Position numbers and translations under genes: made by a program. Under the pieces are notes generated by a model. It was not told where the DNA came from. It saw only the letters and a list, made by a program, of their open reading frames with translations, and searched no databases. From contig JASGDY010000127.1 in the NCBI GenBank assembly GCA_047606825.1, positions 56,801 through 120,800 of the forward strand: 64,000 nucleotides of DNA, read 5' to 3'. Within the stretch, counting starts at the first letter, position 1. Every line of letters begins with the position of its first letter. Below are positions 52,099 to 61,432 of this stretch, piece by piece. The DNA comes from Rhizosphaericola sp047606825 (GTDB taxonomy: Bacteria; Bacteroidota; Bacteroidia; Chitinophagales; Chitinophagaceae).

Positions 52099-52965
52099 TT
52101 AATATTCCCCGATTTGAACAATATCCCCAAGATGATTGATGCGAACTTTAACAATATCCCTAATCCCAATTAAACTTAGTCGCTTATATGTAATGTCCTT
52201 TAATTCTGATTTTACCTCAACGGTTGTTTCTAAATGATGTCTAAACCAATAATCTCCAGTTGTCATCTTCTGCACCCTAAACAAATTCGGACTTATCATC
52301 TTCTTGTTTTTCGGGTCTAACAAATCAATTTCATTGGGATTAAAATCTGTTTGTTCATTTGGGAAAACAAACATTTCGTTTTGTTTCATTGTAAACAAAA
52401 ACTGCCAATCTTTCTCGGGAAGATTTTCCAATATTAGCTTGTTCGTGATGTCTTTTTCCAAAATAGTGTCAATGATTTTTTGCGGTTCTTTGAAAATTAC
52501 AGGCAGACCTAAATTAACTCTGATAACAGTTTCAAAAAGCGAAACCACTCTTTCCTGCAAATTTCCTTTCTCATCTCTGTAAACCGCTACGTGGTGGTTA
52601 TTGCCCGTACTTACAAAATCGGCAGGAATTTTATTGCCTTTTTTATTTAAAATTTCATTGCCCAAATGGTCTTTTTTGTAGTGCAACGGTTCGGCATTTT
52701 TCACGCCGCTTATGGTCACTCGTTTTATGGAAATTCCTTTTGCTTCGTTCAGCCAAATTGGGGTTTTATCTAAATCGGAAAAGGCTTTTTTATAATCTCC
52801 TCCATATTCAGCAACTCTATCTTGCAATATCTTTCTCACGCCCAAATCCAAAACATTTTTCAAATTCTTTTCTTTTGCAGAATTGGTTTTTTGGGCATCA
52901 GTAAACGTTTTGACTAAATCTATTTTTTGAGTATAACAAGGAATTGATACTTCTATTTCTTTCAA
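52099..52965 (-). pseudogene. cas9: Cas9 C-terminal (PAM-interacting) part, frameshifted off the main frame
   Basis: The 288 codons (KEIEVSIPCYTQKIDLVKTF ... FVSTGNNHHVAVYRDEKGN ... LIGIRDIVKVRINHLGDIVQ) are the end of the wedge and PAM-interacting domains of a type II-C Cas9. The frame opens with a TTG at 52965, not a natural start, and overlaps the main frame by 68 bases. If one base is removed at 52965-52976, the two parts join as ...EYKGKPLKEIEVSIP... into a protein of 1474 residues, the usual size in Bacteroidota. Thus this is the rest of the same gene, not an independent gene. Without it the nuclease could not read a PAM. Confidence 0.9.
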
Positions 52966-55900
52966 CGGTTTTCCCCTTATACTCTAAACTTGTTAAAGCT
53001 TCATCTGAAAATGCTTTTGCAATACCACCTTTTGCCTTTACATATTCTACTAAAAACTGTTTTTGTTCATCATTGATTATTTTATCAAGTTCATTTTTTG
53101 AGATTTTTTTATTCAATTCAATTCTACTCCACCAATTCCAGCCATAAACAGTTTGGTCGTGCAACTGTCCTCTTGGAGTTTTTACAACTTGACCTTTAAT
53201 AGTTTTTTCATTACCGTCCTTATCTTTTACAATCGATGTTACTTCATTTTTAGCTTTATTAATATTTTGTGTAACCACTTTATTTTTGGCTTTATGCGAA
53301 ATCAACACATTTTCCAAATGCTCTTTGGCTACCTGACGAAAATTGGGAATGGGTTCTTTAAAAACACGGTTTTTGTTGCCGTCATTATCAATTTTTATTT
53401 CGGTTTCCAAATTTTCAATAGCAATGATATTGCCGTGTAATTTGTGATTTTCGTTTTTTCGGGCATTCAGGTAATTCAAATACTGAATGTGGTTGTGCTT
53501 CGTAAAAGCCACCGTCAAAGCGTCCATTGCGTGATGTCGGTGGTCGTTTCTTTTTGTCCAATCTTTGATGACTTCCACTTTTTGCCCGAATTTCCGTTCC
53601 TGCATTTCGATCAGTCCCAAACTTCTGTATTTCGGCAGGTTCAACTCTTTCATTACATTCACCAAATCCCAATCTTCACGCAACCTGTCCGTAATGCTTC
53701 CAGAAGTAGAAACCACCGAACGGGTAATTTTAAACAGCATTTCTTTTGCCTTTTTGGCGATGTATTGGCTTTCCCTTAAATCCCGTTCTATAAATCCGTC
53801 GCCAATTTCGGTTTCTTTTTTGAGCAGTTTTTGATACTTGGCTTTGGAAATTCCTTCTTCTTTATTTTTCTTCCAAGCATCATACAAAGCCTCTAATCTT
53901 TTTGCATATTCTTCCGCTTTTTCGTTTCCAAATTTGCTTTCTACATAATCGAACGCAGTTTGGTTGCCCTTATCCAAATTGGTTTCCCGATACACAATTG
54001 TTTTGTTGGAAAAGCTGTCGTCAAACAACCTCGATTGCGGAATGATATGTTCAATATCCACTTGTTTACTAAACAGAATTTCCCTTGGAATATACTTGTT
54101 CATATATAAATCTTTGTAGCCGTTGTTCTTTAACTCCTCGTACAAACGGTAACGGATAATATCGTTTCGGGTTGGGTTTTTAATGCCAAATTCCGATTGC
54201 AAGAGTTTGATAATTTTATCGTGAGCTGTTTTTGCTTTACCAATATCTTCAGTTGTTTTTCTTCGTTCCTCTGCATTCTTTTTCAGTTCACGAGCCAATT
54301 CGATACGGATTTCGTCAAATCGGAAATCGGGATTTTCTTTCCGGTTTTTCTCCATCAACGAATTTACCACATTAACCATTTGGTTAAGGATTTTCTCTAC
54401 CACAGGATTACGCAAACTGTTCTTTTTCAGCAATTCCAATTTATCGTCCAATGGTCTGTTTACATTTTCCTCTTTTCCCACCCATTTGGAGTGACGATAT
54501 TTTTTAGATTTTTCATCGAAAACATCATTTTTTTCTTTTGACAAGCCTTGATACTCCAATGAAACATAAGCACAAGCATCAGAATATTTATGCTCCTTGA
54601 TAAAGGGATAAACTTTTCGCATTGCTTTGGAAGAAAGATTTCCGTAATCATCAGAAAAGGCAACATTACCCAAAATCTGACTATGCTCTTTTTTAAACCC
54701 AAATTTCTTTGCTAACAGTTCGTACAGTTTTTCGTTTCCGCTTTGGGAATTATCGCCTTCATACGAATACAACAAATGCCACAACTGATAAGATTGCTGT
54801 TCCTCAAAGGCTTTTCCGTCTAATTCTGCATTAAAATCAAGGATTTCGGTACTGATATTTAAGGTTGCGAAAATATCTTTTACCATATTTTTGATTTCAA
54901 CGGCAGGAACATTCAAATCGTCCAACTCCACCTCATCTTTATTGGATTTTACTTTCAGCAAATCTTTTACGTCATAACCCTCCAAATCCAAAATTTTCAG
55001 GTAGGCTTCATAGAGCGATTTGTTGGTTCGGTTGCCTTCCAATTCGGAATATTTGATTTCCCAATCGGTTGGTTTATGTCCCAACAATTCAATGATTTTA
55101 TTGGCTTTCACATTGCCTTTAAGGTTCAGTTCATCAAACAAAAGTTGCTTTGTTTCTAAATCAAGAACAAATATTTCCTTTTCTTCTTCAAAAAAACCGA
55201 GCTGGTTTTCCTGTTTTACAGCACGTTTTTTACTTTCTTTTTTTCGGATTAAAACGTTGTTCAGCATTTGCCAAATCTTAAATTCTTGAAACAAAGGCGA
55301 AGATTTTGGAGCTACTTTTAACCCGATTGTTTTCTTTTTTCCATTGATTTCGACCTCTTTGCTTTCAAACTCACAGAAGCTGATTAAGCCTTTTTGAGAT
55401 TTCAGTTTTCTTTGGTAAAAAATAATAATGTCCCGAATTTCAGTTTTGAGTTCGTCTGTTAATTCTGAATGATATTGGGATTGAACTTCCCAGATTTTCT
55501 CAAATTCGTCCAAATAATCCTGACGGTAAAACACTTGGTTCTTCATTCGTGTATGTCGGTTTTTCTGCAATTGCTGATGCAAATACTGACCTACGGTTTG
55601 CTTGTTGAAAATGAGTTCCTTGCTTCTGTCAGAAATTTCACTTAGCAATCCGCTCGTATTCTTGAAATTTCCGTTAATCTCTTGCAATACAACCGCAAAC
55701 TTTTCTAAGTCAAGTTGTTGTGTTAAACCTTCAACACGCCATTGATAATTCTCTTTTTTTAGTTCTAAACCTTTGGTTTGACGTTTAAATCCTAATATTC
55801 CAAAAGGTTTTTCACATATTTTCCAAGTTTGACCTTTGTTTTTACTTCTTAATTCTTCTTTTAAATTGTTGCTTAAAACTTCTGGGTAAAACTGTTTTTG

Positions 55901-56524
55901 AAAATTCCATACTTTATCAAATTCCGCCTGCAAATCCGAACGATAAAAATCATATTTGGGATTTCTACCCTTTTTCAACTCTTCATAAACCAATTGGCCC
56001 GGAGTTAGATTTTCATTATACAATCTCATAGCAACCGCCATTCCGTCAATCGCCTGTCCTTCATCTTCGTTTTTAGCTTTTCGGGAACTTTTATAACCAC
56101 GCTTTTTGCTGATAGCGAAAAATACACGAGCCAATTCTTCTTTTTCAATTCTTTCAACCGCCGATTTTGCTCTTAACTCCCAAGTTTGGAATGTCGTGCT
56201 TTTACCGTTTTCGGCAAGTATTGTATCTTGGTTGATGATGTTTGCTTTCTTCAAAACCTCAATCAAATTTTTTCTTCTGTCCTGATAGCGGTCGAGTGTC
56301 CGTCGTGCACCACGTTTTAAAGTTCTATCGGCGTTTGTCGAAATACTTTTCCCTTGTGTAAAATTGTCAATTTCACCCCCTTGCCCCGTACTCAACGGAT
56401 TAACACGCACACCAATCTGTTTTATTTCAGATTGATTGGTGTCTTCACGTTCTATAACATGGGCAAAGCCGATTGATGTTGTCCCCAAATCCAGTCCCAG
56501 CACAATTTTCTTTCTGTTTTCCAT
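52898..56524 (-). CDS. cas9: CRISPR-associated endonuclease Cas9, type II-C, interrupted by frameshift
   Basis: RNA-guided DNA nuclease. The 1208-residue frame has RuvC-I IVLGLDLGTTSIGFAHV (Asp12), the Arg-rich bridge helix (ADRTLKRGARRTLDRYQDRR), RuvC-II FDEIRIELARELKK (Glu about 742), the HNH domain VDIEHIIPQSRLFDDSF (His about 823) with NKTIVYRETNLDKGN, and RuvC-III DHRHHAMDALTVAFT (His/Asp about 995). All catalytic residues are present. The frame runs out at about residue 1185 with a false tail (ERNRSINSLLYSKNRFSQNVY) because of an extra base; the missing 290 residues follow in another frame at 52099-52965. Either the copy is dead, or a short slip restores it, or the base call is wrong. 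The gene is clearly AT-rich. Confidence 0.93.
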   Translation of the reverse strand: MENRKKIVLGLDLGTTSIGFAHVIEREDTNQSEIKQIGVRVNPLSTGQGGEIDNFTQGKSISTNADRTLKRGARRTLDRYQDRRKNLIEVLKKANIINQDTILAENGKSTTFQTWELRAKSAVERIEKEELARVFFAISKKRGYKSSRKAKNEDEGQAIDGMAVAMRLYNENLTPGQLVYEELKKGRNPKYDFYRSDLQAEFDKVWNFQKQFYPEVLSNNLKEELRSKNKGQTWKICEKPFGILGFKRQTKGLELKKENYQWRVEGLTQQLDLEKFAVVLQEINGNFKNTSGLLSEISDRSKELIFNKQTVGQYLHQQLQKNRHTRMKNQVFYRQDYLDEFEKIWEVQSQYHSELTDELKTEIRDIIIFYQRKLKSQKGLISFCEFESKEVEINGKKKTIGLKVAPKSSPLFQEFKIWQMLNNVLIRKKESKKRAVKQENQLGFFEEEKEIFVLDLETKQLLFDELNLKGNVKANKIIELLGHKPTDWEIKYSELEGNRTNKSLYEAYLKILDLEGYDVKDLLKVKSNKDEVELDDLNVPAVEIKNMVKDIFATLNISTEILDFNAELDGKAFEEQQSYQLWHLLYSYEGDNSQSGNEKLYELLAKKFGFKKEHSQILGNVAFSDDYGNLSSKAMRKVYPFIKEHKYSDACAYVSLEYQGLSKEKNDVFDEKSKKYRHSKWVGKEENVNRPLDDKLELLKKNSLRNPVVEKILNQMVNVVNSLMEKNRKENPDFRFDEIRIELARELKKNAEERRKTTEDIGKAKTAHDKIIKLLQSEFGIKNPTRNDIIRYRLYEELKNNGYKDLYMNKYIPREILFSKQVDIEHIIPQSRLFDDSFSNKTIVYRETNLDKGNQTAFDYVESKFGNEKAEEYAKRLEALYDAWKKNKEEGISKAKYQKLLKKETEIGDGFIERDLRESQYIAKKAKEMLFKITRSVVSTSGSITDRLREDWDLVNVMKELNLPKYRSLGLIEMQERKFGQKVEVIKDWTKRNDHRHHAMDALTVAFTKHNHIQYLNYLNARKNENHKLHGNIIAIENLETEIKIDNDGNKNRVFKEPIPNFRQVAKEHLENVLISHKAKNKVVTQNINKAKNEVTSIVKDKDGNEKTIKGQVVKTPRGQLHDQTVYGWNWWSRIELNKKISKNELDKIINDEQKQFLVEYVKAKGGIAKAFSDEALTSLEYKGKTVERNRSINSLLYSKNRFSQNVY
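52965..52976 (-). other. Frameshift site in cas9 (GGGGAAAACCG)
   Basis: On the coding strand the run GGGGAAAACCG (52976-52966) lies at the junction of the two cas9 frames. One surplus G or A here explains the shift: removing it gives AAG GGG AAA CCG TTG AAA GAA. Runs of this kind are common places for replication slippage, polymerase slippage on RNA, or sequencing error. Confidence 0.75.
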
Positions 56525-56624
56525 TTGGCAAATAATTTTATTTTTAATGGTTTATGACCTTTAAAAATAACCAATAAATACGGACAAAAAAAGTTTTTTT
56601 GAATCAAAATTCTCCCTATTTTCG

Positions 56625-56702
56625 CATTAGAAAGCAAATCACAATAAGGATTATTCCGTTGTGAAAACATTTAGTGCCTCGACTATCTTCGGGGCTTTTT
56701 TA
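56625..56702 (+). ncRNA. tracrRNA of the type II-C locus
   Basis: Just upstream of cas9, on the opposite strand, GAAAGCAAATCACAA (56630-56644) is the exact reverse complement of repeat positions 2-16 (the anti-repeat). It is followed by CACAATAAGGATTATTCCGT (56640 on) which folds with GTTGTG at 56658-56663, and by the terminator GCCTCGA (56676-56682) / TTCGGGGC (56688-56695) with a T-tract. Upstream, TTTG (56598-56601) and TATTTTCG (56617-56624), one base off TAnnTTTG, are a plausible promoter, which puts the 5' end near 56628-56632. This pairing also confirms that the repeat-like sequences at 43.7-49.5 kb belong to this CRISPR system. Confidence 0.85.
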
Positions 56703-56741
56703 TTCCCCGCAATTTTTCCACCGCAATACAGCAAAATCCCC

Positions 56742-56749
56742 TACTTTTG
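56742..56749 (+). promoter_or_regulatory. Candidate -7 element TACTTTTG
   Basis: Perfect TAnnTTTG, 5 bases before the ATG of the O-methyltransferase gene and about 45 bases after the tracrRNA terminator. No clear upstream TTTG at proper spacing. Confidence 0.35.
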
Positions 56750-56754
56750 TACGT

Positions 56755-57402
56755 ATGGATTTGATTAGTCCAATAGTGGAACAATATGCAGAACGGTTGA
56801 CGGCAGCAGAAACACCGCTCCTCTCCGAAATCAACCGACAGACATACGAAACACATGCGCAGCCTCACATGTTGAGCGGCCATGTGCAGGGACGTTTTCT
56901 CTCAATTTTTAGCCAACTTTTGAAGCCTCGTTATATTTTGGAAATTGGCACTTTCACGGGTTATAGCGCCTTGTGTCTAGCGGAAGGCTTGACCAAAGAC
57001 GGGGAGCTACACACCATCGATATTCGCCATGAAGATGTTGCATTGTCCCAAACCTATTTCCATCAAAGTCCTTATTTCCATCAAATCTTTGTACACGAAG
57101 GCAATGCGTTGGACATCATCCCCTCGCTGGAACACAGATGGGACGTGGTTTTCATCGATGCAGACAAGGTCAACTATATCCATTACTATAATCTCGTCGT
57201 TGACAGACTTTCCTCTAACGGATGTATCTTGGCGGACAACGTGCTCTTCCACGGACAGATTTTTGACAACCCTATCAAAGGCAAAAACCCTATTGCCATC
57301 AAGGATTTCAACGAATATGTAAAAAACGACCCGCGCACGACACAGGTATTGCTGACGATTCGTGACGGACTTTTACTCATCAAAAAAAGTAACAATGCGT
57401 AA
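56755..57402 (+). CDS. SAM-dependent O-methyltransferase (family 3)
   Basis: A 215-residue class I methyltransferase of the catechol/caffeoyl-CoA type. LLKPRYILEIGTFTGYSALC is motif I (about residues 60-78), ELHTIDIRHEDVA holds the SAM-ribose acid, DVVFIDADKVNYIHYY is the metal-binding Asp-Lys segment, and GCILADNVLFHGQI the second metal-binding part. The frame opens at 56674, but that start lies in the tracrRNA; MDLISPIVEQYAERL from the ATG at 56755 fits the family. The small-molecule substrate is unknown. It overlaps the next gene by 8 bases (ATGCGTAA). Confidence 0.9.
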   Translation: MDLISPIVEQYAERLTAAETPLLSEINRQTYETHAQPHMLSGHVQGRFLSIFSQLLKPRYILEIGTFTGYSALCLAEGLTKDGELHTIDIRHEDVALSQTYFHQSPYFHQIFVHEGNALDIIPSLEHRWDVVFIDADKVNYIHYYNLVVDRLSSNGCILADNVLFHGQIFDNPIKGKNPIAIKDFNEYVKNDPRTTQVLLTIRDGLLLIKKSNNA

Positions 57403-58543
57403 GTTATTCCTGACAACAGTCATCGTTGCCACTGGCTTCACATTAAAGGCTCAAAACACTTCCGTCCAGGACTATATCGACCAATATAAAAACATCGCCA
57501 TTTCAGAGATGGTGCGCACTGGTGTCCCTGCTTCCATCACGCTGGCGCAGGGTATTCTGGAATCTGGTTGCGGCAACAGCAAACTTGCCAAATACTCCAA
57601 CAACCACTTTGGTATTAAATGCAAAAAAGAATGGCAGGGCGAGTCGGTCTACCAGGACGACGATACCCGAAACGAATGTTTCCGTGTGTACAGGACGGCA
57701 GAGGATTCCTATCGGGACCATTCCGATTTTTTGAAAAACCGTCCTTACTACGCAGCGTTGTTTGAGTTGGATCCCACAGACTATAAAGCTTGGGCCAAAG
57801 GCTTGAAAAAAGCCGGTTACGCTACCGAAAGAGACTATCCCCAAAACCTTATCAGACTGGTCGAAAAATATAATCTCGAGCAATATTCGGACGAGGCACT
57901 GGCAAGAATTGGAAGAGGTGAGAAACCATCGGACGACATCGCAGCCAACACGCAGTCCGACGACCACACGTTACATGCCACGGCTGAACCAAAGAGCGAC
58001 GACAACCAAAGTCTTGCACTGTTTGACGACACGCCCAAACAATCACCGACAACTCCCGAAAAAACAAATAGCAACGAATTAGTTAAAAACGAAAATACAA
58101 CAAGCCACACTACCGTTACGCCAAACACAGGCACATTACAGGCAAATGCTTACCCCACGGGCGTTTTCAAGATTAACAATACAAAAGTCATTTATTTAAC
58201 TAAAGGCAATTCTTTGTTTGCCCTGGCGAGCAACCAAGGTATGTCCTACAACAGACTTTTGGACTACAACGAACTGGAAGCCGGGACAGACATACTGCGC
58301 ACCGACCGCCTCGTGTACCTAAAAAAGAAACCCAAAAAAGGCGAAAGGGAAGTGCATCTGGTCGTCAGTGGCGAATCCCTCGACGAGATTGCACAAAAGG
58401 AAGGTGTGCAGCTCAACAGCATCGCGGAATACAACCACATCAATCCCGCCGCATTGCCGCTTGCAGGTGAAAGCATCTACCTCAAATCCAATGCGCCCGG
58501 CACACCGAAACTTGCAACGAGCAACAATCTGGCAATTAAGTAG
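57395..58543 (+). CDS. Secreted glucosaminidase-LysM peptidoglycan hydrolase
   Basis: A 382-residue exported protein. Signal peptide MRKLFLTTVIVATGFTLKAQ; an N-acetylglucosaminidase/FlgJ-like domain (residues about 25-165) with VPASITLAQGILESGCGNSK containing the catalytic Glu and NHFGIKCKKEWQGES; a low-complexity Ser/Thr/Asn linker (residues about 185-250); then two LysM-like modules, the second being VHLVVSGESLDEIAQKEGVQ. It probably cuts glycan strands in the periplasm. The ATG at 57395 overlaps the stop of the methyltransferase, so I preferred it to the upstream start at 57362. Confidence 0.9.
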   Translation: MRKLFLTTVIVATGFTLKAQNTSVQDYIDQYKNIAISEMVRTGVPASITLAQGILESGCGNSKLAKYSNNHFGIKCKKEWQGESVYQDDDTRNECFRVYRTAEDSYRDHSDFLKNRPYYAALFELDPTDYKAWAKGLKKAGYATERDYPQNLIRLVEKYNLEQYSDEALARIGRGEKPSDDIAANTQSDDHTLHATAEPKSDDNQSLALFDDTPKQSPTTPEKTNSNELVKNENTTSHTTVTPNTGTLQANAYPTGVFKINNTKVIYLTKGNSLFALASNQGMSYNRLLDYNELEAGTDILRTDRLVYLKKKPKKGEREVHLVVSGESLDEIAQKEGVQLNSIAEYNHINPAALPLAGESIYLKSNAPGTPKLATSNNLAIK

Positions 58544-58649
58544 CCCATGGATAGATAGCCGCGTTTTTAGCTGCGGGACAAGATTGGTTGCAGCTTATAT
58601 GTTTCAAGCGATAAGCATAACCACCTTAGGCGTTAACTGTCTTTTCTCC

Positions 58650-58657
58650 TATTTTTG
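58650..58657 (+). promoter_or_regulatory. Candidate -7 element TATTTTTG of hpt
   Basis: Perfect TAnnTTTG 15 bases upstream of the chosen hpt start. A fitting TTTG upstream is not clear. Confidence 0.4.
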
Positions 58658-58672
58658 CAAAAATACCAGATG

Positions 58673-59209
58673 ATGGCAAACATTCAGATATTGGACAAGT
58701 CCTTTGTCCCCTATATTTCCAAAGAAACAATCCAAACGAGAATCGGGGAAATAGCAAAGGACATCAGCGAAAAATATGCGGGCAAAAAACCCGTGTTCCT
58801 TGCCATATTGAACGGTTCGTTTATGTTTGCCAGTGACTTGTTTAAACAAATTACGATTGAAGCGGAAATAAGCTTTGTCAAACTGATTTCCTACGAAGGC
58901 ACATCCTCCAGCGGAACTGTCAAGAAAGCACTCGGACTGGAAACCGACCTCGACGACCGTGATGTCATCATCATCGAAGACATTGTGGACACGGGCAACA
59001 CCATGGCTTCATTTATCCCAGACCTGGAAAAATCCGGGGCGGCATCCATTGCCTTGGCGACCTTGCTCCACAAACCCGAAGCGACCGTCCGCGATGTAAA
59101 AATCGACTACTGCGGCTTCTCCATTCCAGACAAATTCGTTGTGGGCTATGGACTTGATTACGACCAGCTTGGCAGAAACCTCCCTGAAATCTACCAACTC
59201 GCGGACTGA
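58673..59209 (+). CDS. hpt: Hypoxanthine phosphoribosyltransferase
   Basis: Purine-salvage enzyme that makes IMP or GMP from hypoxanthine or guanine and PRPP. The 178-residue protein has LAILNGSFMFASDL, SYEGTSSSGTV, the PRPP loop DVIIIEDIVDTGNTM (about residues 100-114) and KFVVGYGLDYDQLGRNLPEI. The frame allows earlier starts at 58655 and 58670; I took MANIQILDKSFV at 58673, which fits the promoter element upstream. Confidence 0.94.
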   Translation: MANIQILDKSFVPYISKETIQTRIGEIAKDISEKYAGKKPVFLAILNGSFMFASDLFKQITIEAEISFVKLISYEGTSSSGTVKKALGLETDLDDRDVIIIEDIVDTGNTMASFIPDLEKSGAASIALATLLHKPEATVRDVKIDYCGFSIPDKFVVGYGLDYDQLGRNLPEIYQLAD

Positions 59210-59304
59210 TACAATTTTTTTCAGAAAAATCCACATCTACGCAAACGATTGTTTATTTTTTGACGTTATTTGTTCAAGAAATAATTTCTAAAAAAACAGC
59301 AACT

Positions 59305-61146
59305 ATGTGCGGAATCGTTGGATATATTGGCTACCGTGACGCCTATCCCATCATCCTAAAAGGATTGAAAAGACTGGAATACCGAGGCTATGACAGTGCA
59401 GGCCTCGCGCTTATCGACGACGGCAAACTGAACGTTTACAAAAAACAGGGAAAAGTTGCCGCACTGGAAGAATTTACCTATGGGGAAAACGTCAAAAGTC
59501 CTATCGGCATCGGCCATACCAGATGGGCAACACATGGCGAACCCAACGACAGAAATGCGCATCCACACCTTTCCAAATCCGGAAAACGCGCCATCATCCA
59601 CAACGGCATCATCGAAAACTATGCACAGATTAAACAGGACTTGCTTTCCAAAGGTTATACATTCCACAGTGATACCGACACGGAAGTGCTTATCAACTTT
59701 ATCGAGGACATCTACGAAAACCTTCCCAACGGCTCGCTCGAAGAAGCACTGCGTATCGCCCTGAAACGTATCGTAGGCGCCTATTGCGTGTTGATAATCG
59801 ACGTGGACGAGCCGGAAGTCATCTATGCCGCACGCAAAGGAAGTCCGCTCGTCATAGGCATCGGAAAAGGCGAACATTTCCTCGCTTCCGACGCGACGCC
59901 TATCATTGAATACACGCGCGAGGTCGTCTATGTCAACGACTACGAAATCGCCATAGTCAAGCCCGACGAACTGATATTGAAAAACCTCGGAAACGAACGG
60001 CAGGTGCCTTACATCACCAAGCTGGACATGCAGCTTGGCGCGATTGAAAAAGAAGGCTATCCCCATTTTATGCTCAAGGAAATATTTGAACAGCCTTCCT
60101 CCATATTTGACTGTCTGCGCGGTCGGCTGAAAATGGACAATGTGGGCATCACGCTGAGTGGCATCGCAGCTTACGAAAAGCAAATCCTTTCCGCCAATAG
60201 GATTATCATCATCGCGTGCGGAACGAGCTGGCACGCGGGTTTGGTCGCCGAATATATCATTGAAGAAACCTGCCGCATCCCTGTGGAAGTCGAGTACGCT
60301 TCTGAGTTCCGGTACCGTAATCCCATCGTCCACCAAGGAGACGTCATCATCGCTATTTCGCAAAGTGGCGAGACCGCCGACACGATTGTGGCAATTGAAC
60401 AGGCCAAGAAAAATGGTGCTATTATTTTGGGCATCGTCAATGCGGTCGGTTCTTCCATCGCAAGGATTTCCGATGGAGGCGTCTACACCCATTCCGGCCC
60501 GGAAATCGGCGTTGCGAGCACCAAGGCATTTACCGGACAGTTGACGGTGTTGATATTGGCTGCACTCAAGCTAGGTCTGGACAATAAGACGATTACGCTG
60601 GAAAGATTTGGGTATCTTTGTTATGAACTGGCGGCTGTACCGGAAAAGATAAAAAAGATTTTGAAAAACGTTCCTGCCATCCAAAAAATAGCGGAAAAAT
60701 ACGCCAACTGCCAAGACGTGCTTTTCCTCGGACGTGGTTACAATTTCCCCATAGCACTTGAGGGTGCATTGAAATTAAAGGAAATTTCCTACATACACGC
60801 CGAAGGTTATCCGGCAGCGGAAATGAAACACGGTCCTATCGCGTTGGTGGACGAAAAGCTATTGAGCGTGTTCATCGCGACCAAAGACCCTTATTATGAA
60901 AAAGTCGTCAGCAACATACAGGAAATCAAGGCCCGCAAAGGGATGGTACTTGCTATCGTATCCGAAAACGACCAACATCTCTCCCCCATCGCGGACGACG
61001 TGATTATAGTTCCCGAAACCGACGAACTGATTGCGCCATTGCTTAATGTCGTGCCACTGCAATTGTTGGCATACTATATCGGTATTGCAAAAGGTTACGA
61101 CGTTGACAAGCCAAGGAACCTAGCCAAGTCCGTAACCGTGGAATAA
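59305..61146 (+). CDS. glmS: Glutamine-fructose-6-phosphate aminotransferase (isomerizing) GlmS
   Basis: First enzyme of UDP-GlcNAc synthesis. The 613-residue protein has the N-terminal Ntn glutaminase with the processed Cys nucleophile (MCGIVGYIGYRDA), GIGHTRWATHGEP and AIIHNGIIENY, followed by two SIS domains (IIIACGTSWHAGLVAEYIIE, ISQSGETADTI, FLGRGYNFPIALEGALKLKE) and the C-terminal DKPRNLAKSVTVE end. The ATG at 59305 is required for the Cys to be residue 2; the frame start at 59260 is not. No glmS ribozyme-like leader is visible. Confidence 0.96.
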   Translation: MCGIVGYIGYRDAYPIILKGLKRLEYRGYDSAGLALIDDGKLNVYKKQGKVAALEEFTYGENVKSPIGIGHTRWATHGEPNDRNAHPHLSKSGKRAIIHNGIIENYAQIKQDLLSKGYTFHSDTDTEVLINFIEDIYENLPNGSLEEALRIALKRIVGAYCVLIIDVDEPEVIYAARKGSPLVIGIGKGEHFLASDATPIIEYTREVVYVNDYEIAIVKPDELILKNLGNERQVPYITKLDMQLGAIEKEGYPHFMLKEIFEQPSSIFDCLRGRLKMDNVGITLSGIAAYEKQILSANRIIIIACGTSWHAGLVAEYIIEETCRIPVEVEYASEFRYRNPIVHQGDVIIAISQSGETADTIVAIEQAKKNGAIILGIVNAVGSSIARISDGGVYTHSGPEIGVASTKAFTGQLTVLILAALKLGLDNKTITLERFGYLCYELAAVPEKIKKILKNVPAIQKIAEKYANCQDVLFLGRGYNFPIALEGALKLKEISYIHAEGYPAAEMKHGPIALVDEKLLSVFIATKDPYYEKVVSNIQEIKARKGMVLAIVSENDQHLSPIADDVIIVPETDELIAPLLNVVPLQLLAYYIGIAKGYDVDKPRNLAKSVTVE

Positions 61147-61351
61147 AAAGGACTTGTGGATTGTGATTTCTTTAGCCTTTCCTCCTTTGTGCCTTTAGGT
61201 AAAAAACATTAAGAAGCTGTTTGAGTTATTTATTTTCTTCTCCGCACAGTCTCCCGCCCGCCGCGGCGGGGACTTTGCGGGAAAGAATACACGTTTTTAT
61301 GTTTTGGAAGCATATAAAACCGTACAGAAAAACTTTACTCAAACAGTCTCT

Positions 61352-61400
61352 AAGGCTCATTAAGATTCTTTTACTTATTTTTCTTAACTCCTTAATGGTT
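61352..61400 (-). repeat. Single copy of the CATTAAG...CTTAATG intergenic motif
   Basis: On the minus strand, ACCATTAAGGAGTTAAGAAA and, after AATAAG, CTTAATGAGCCTTA follow the sequence of the 148-bp tandem duplication at 4051-4332 (CATTAAGAAGTTAAGAAAAA ... CTTAATGAACCTT). The alignment is by eye. It lies in the gap between glmS and the DUF4954 gene. Confidence 0.55.
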
Positions 61401-61432
61401 GATAAATCATCATAATTTTCAATTATTCACTC

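Noticed and set aside
52099..52965. Treating the 288-codon frame as an independent gene after cas9
   Set aside because: Its sequence is the Cas9 C-terminus and it begins inside the cas9 frame with a TTG; a frameshift explains it better.
56525..56755. A CRISPR array on the cas9 side of the locus
   Set aside because: Only one repeat-complementary stretch is present, in inverse orientation and followed by a terminator: this is the tracrRNA anti-repeat, not an array.
59210..59304. glmS ribozyme or riboswitch upstream of glmS
   Set aside because: The gap is under 100 bases, AT-rich, without the conserved pairing needed for that ribozyme.
59356..60492. 378-codon minus-strand open frame opposite glmS
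   Set aside because: Antisense shadow of a strongly conserved gene; no domain, no plausible start context.
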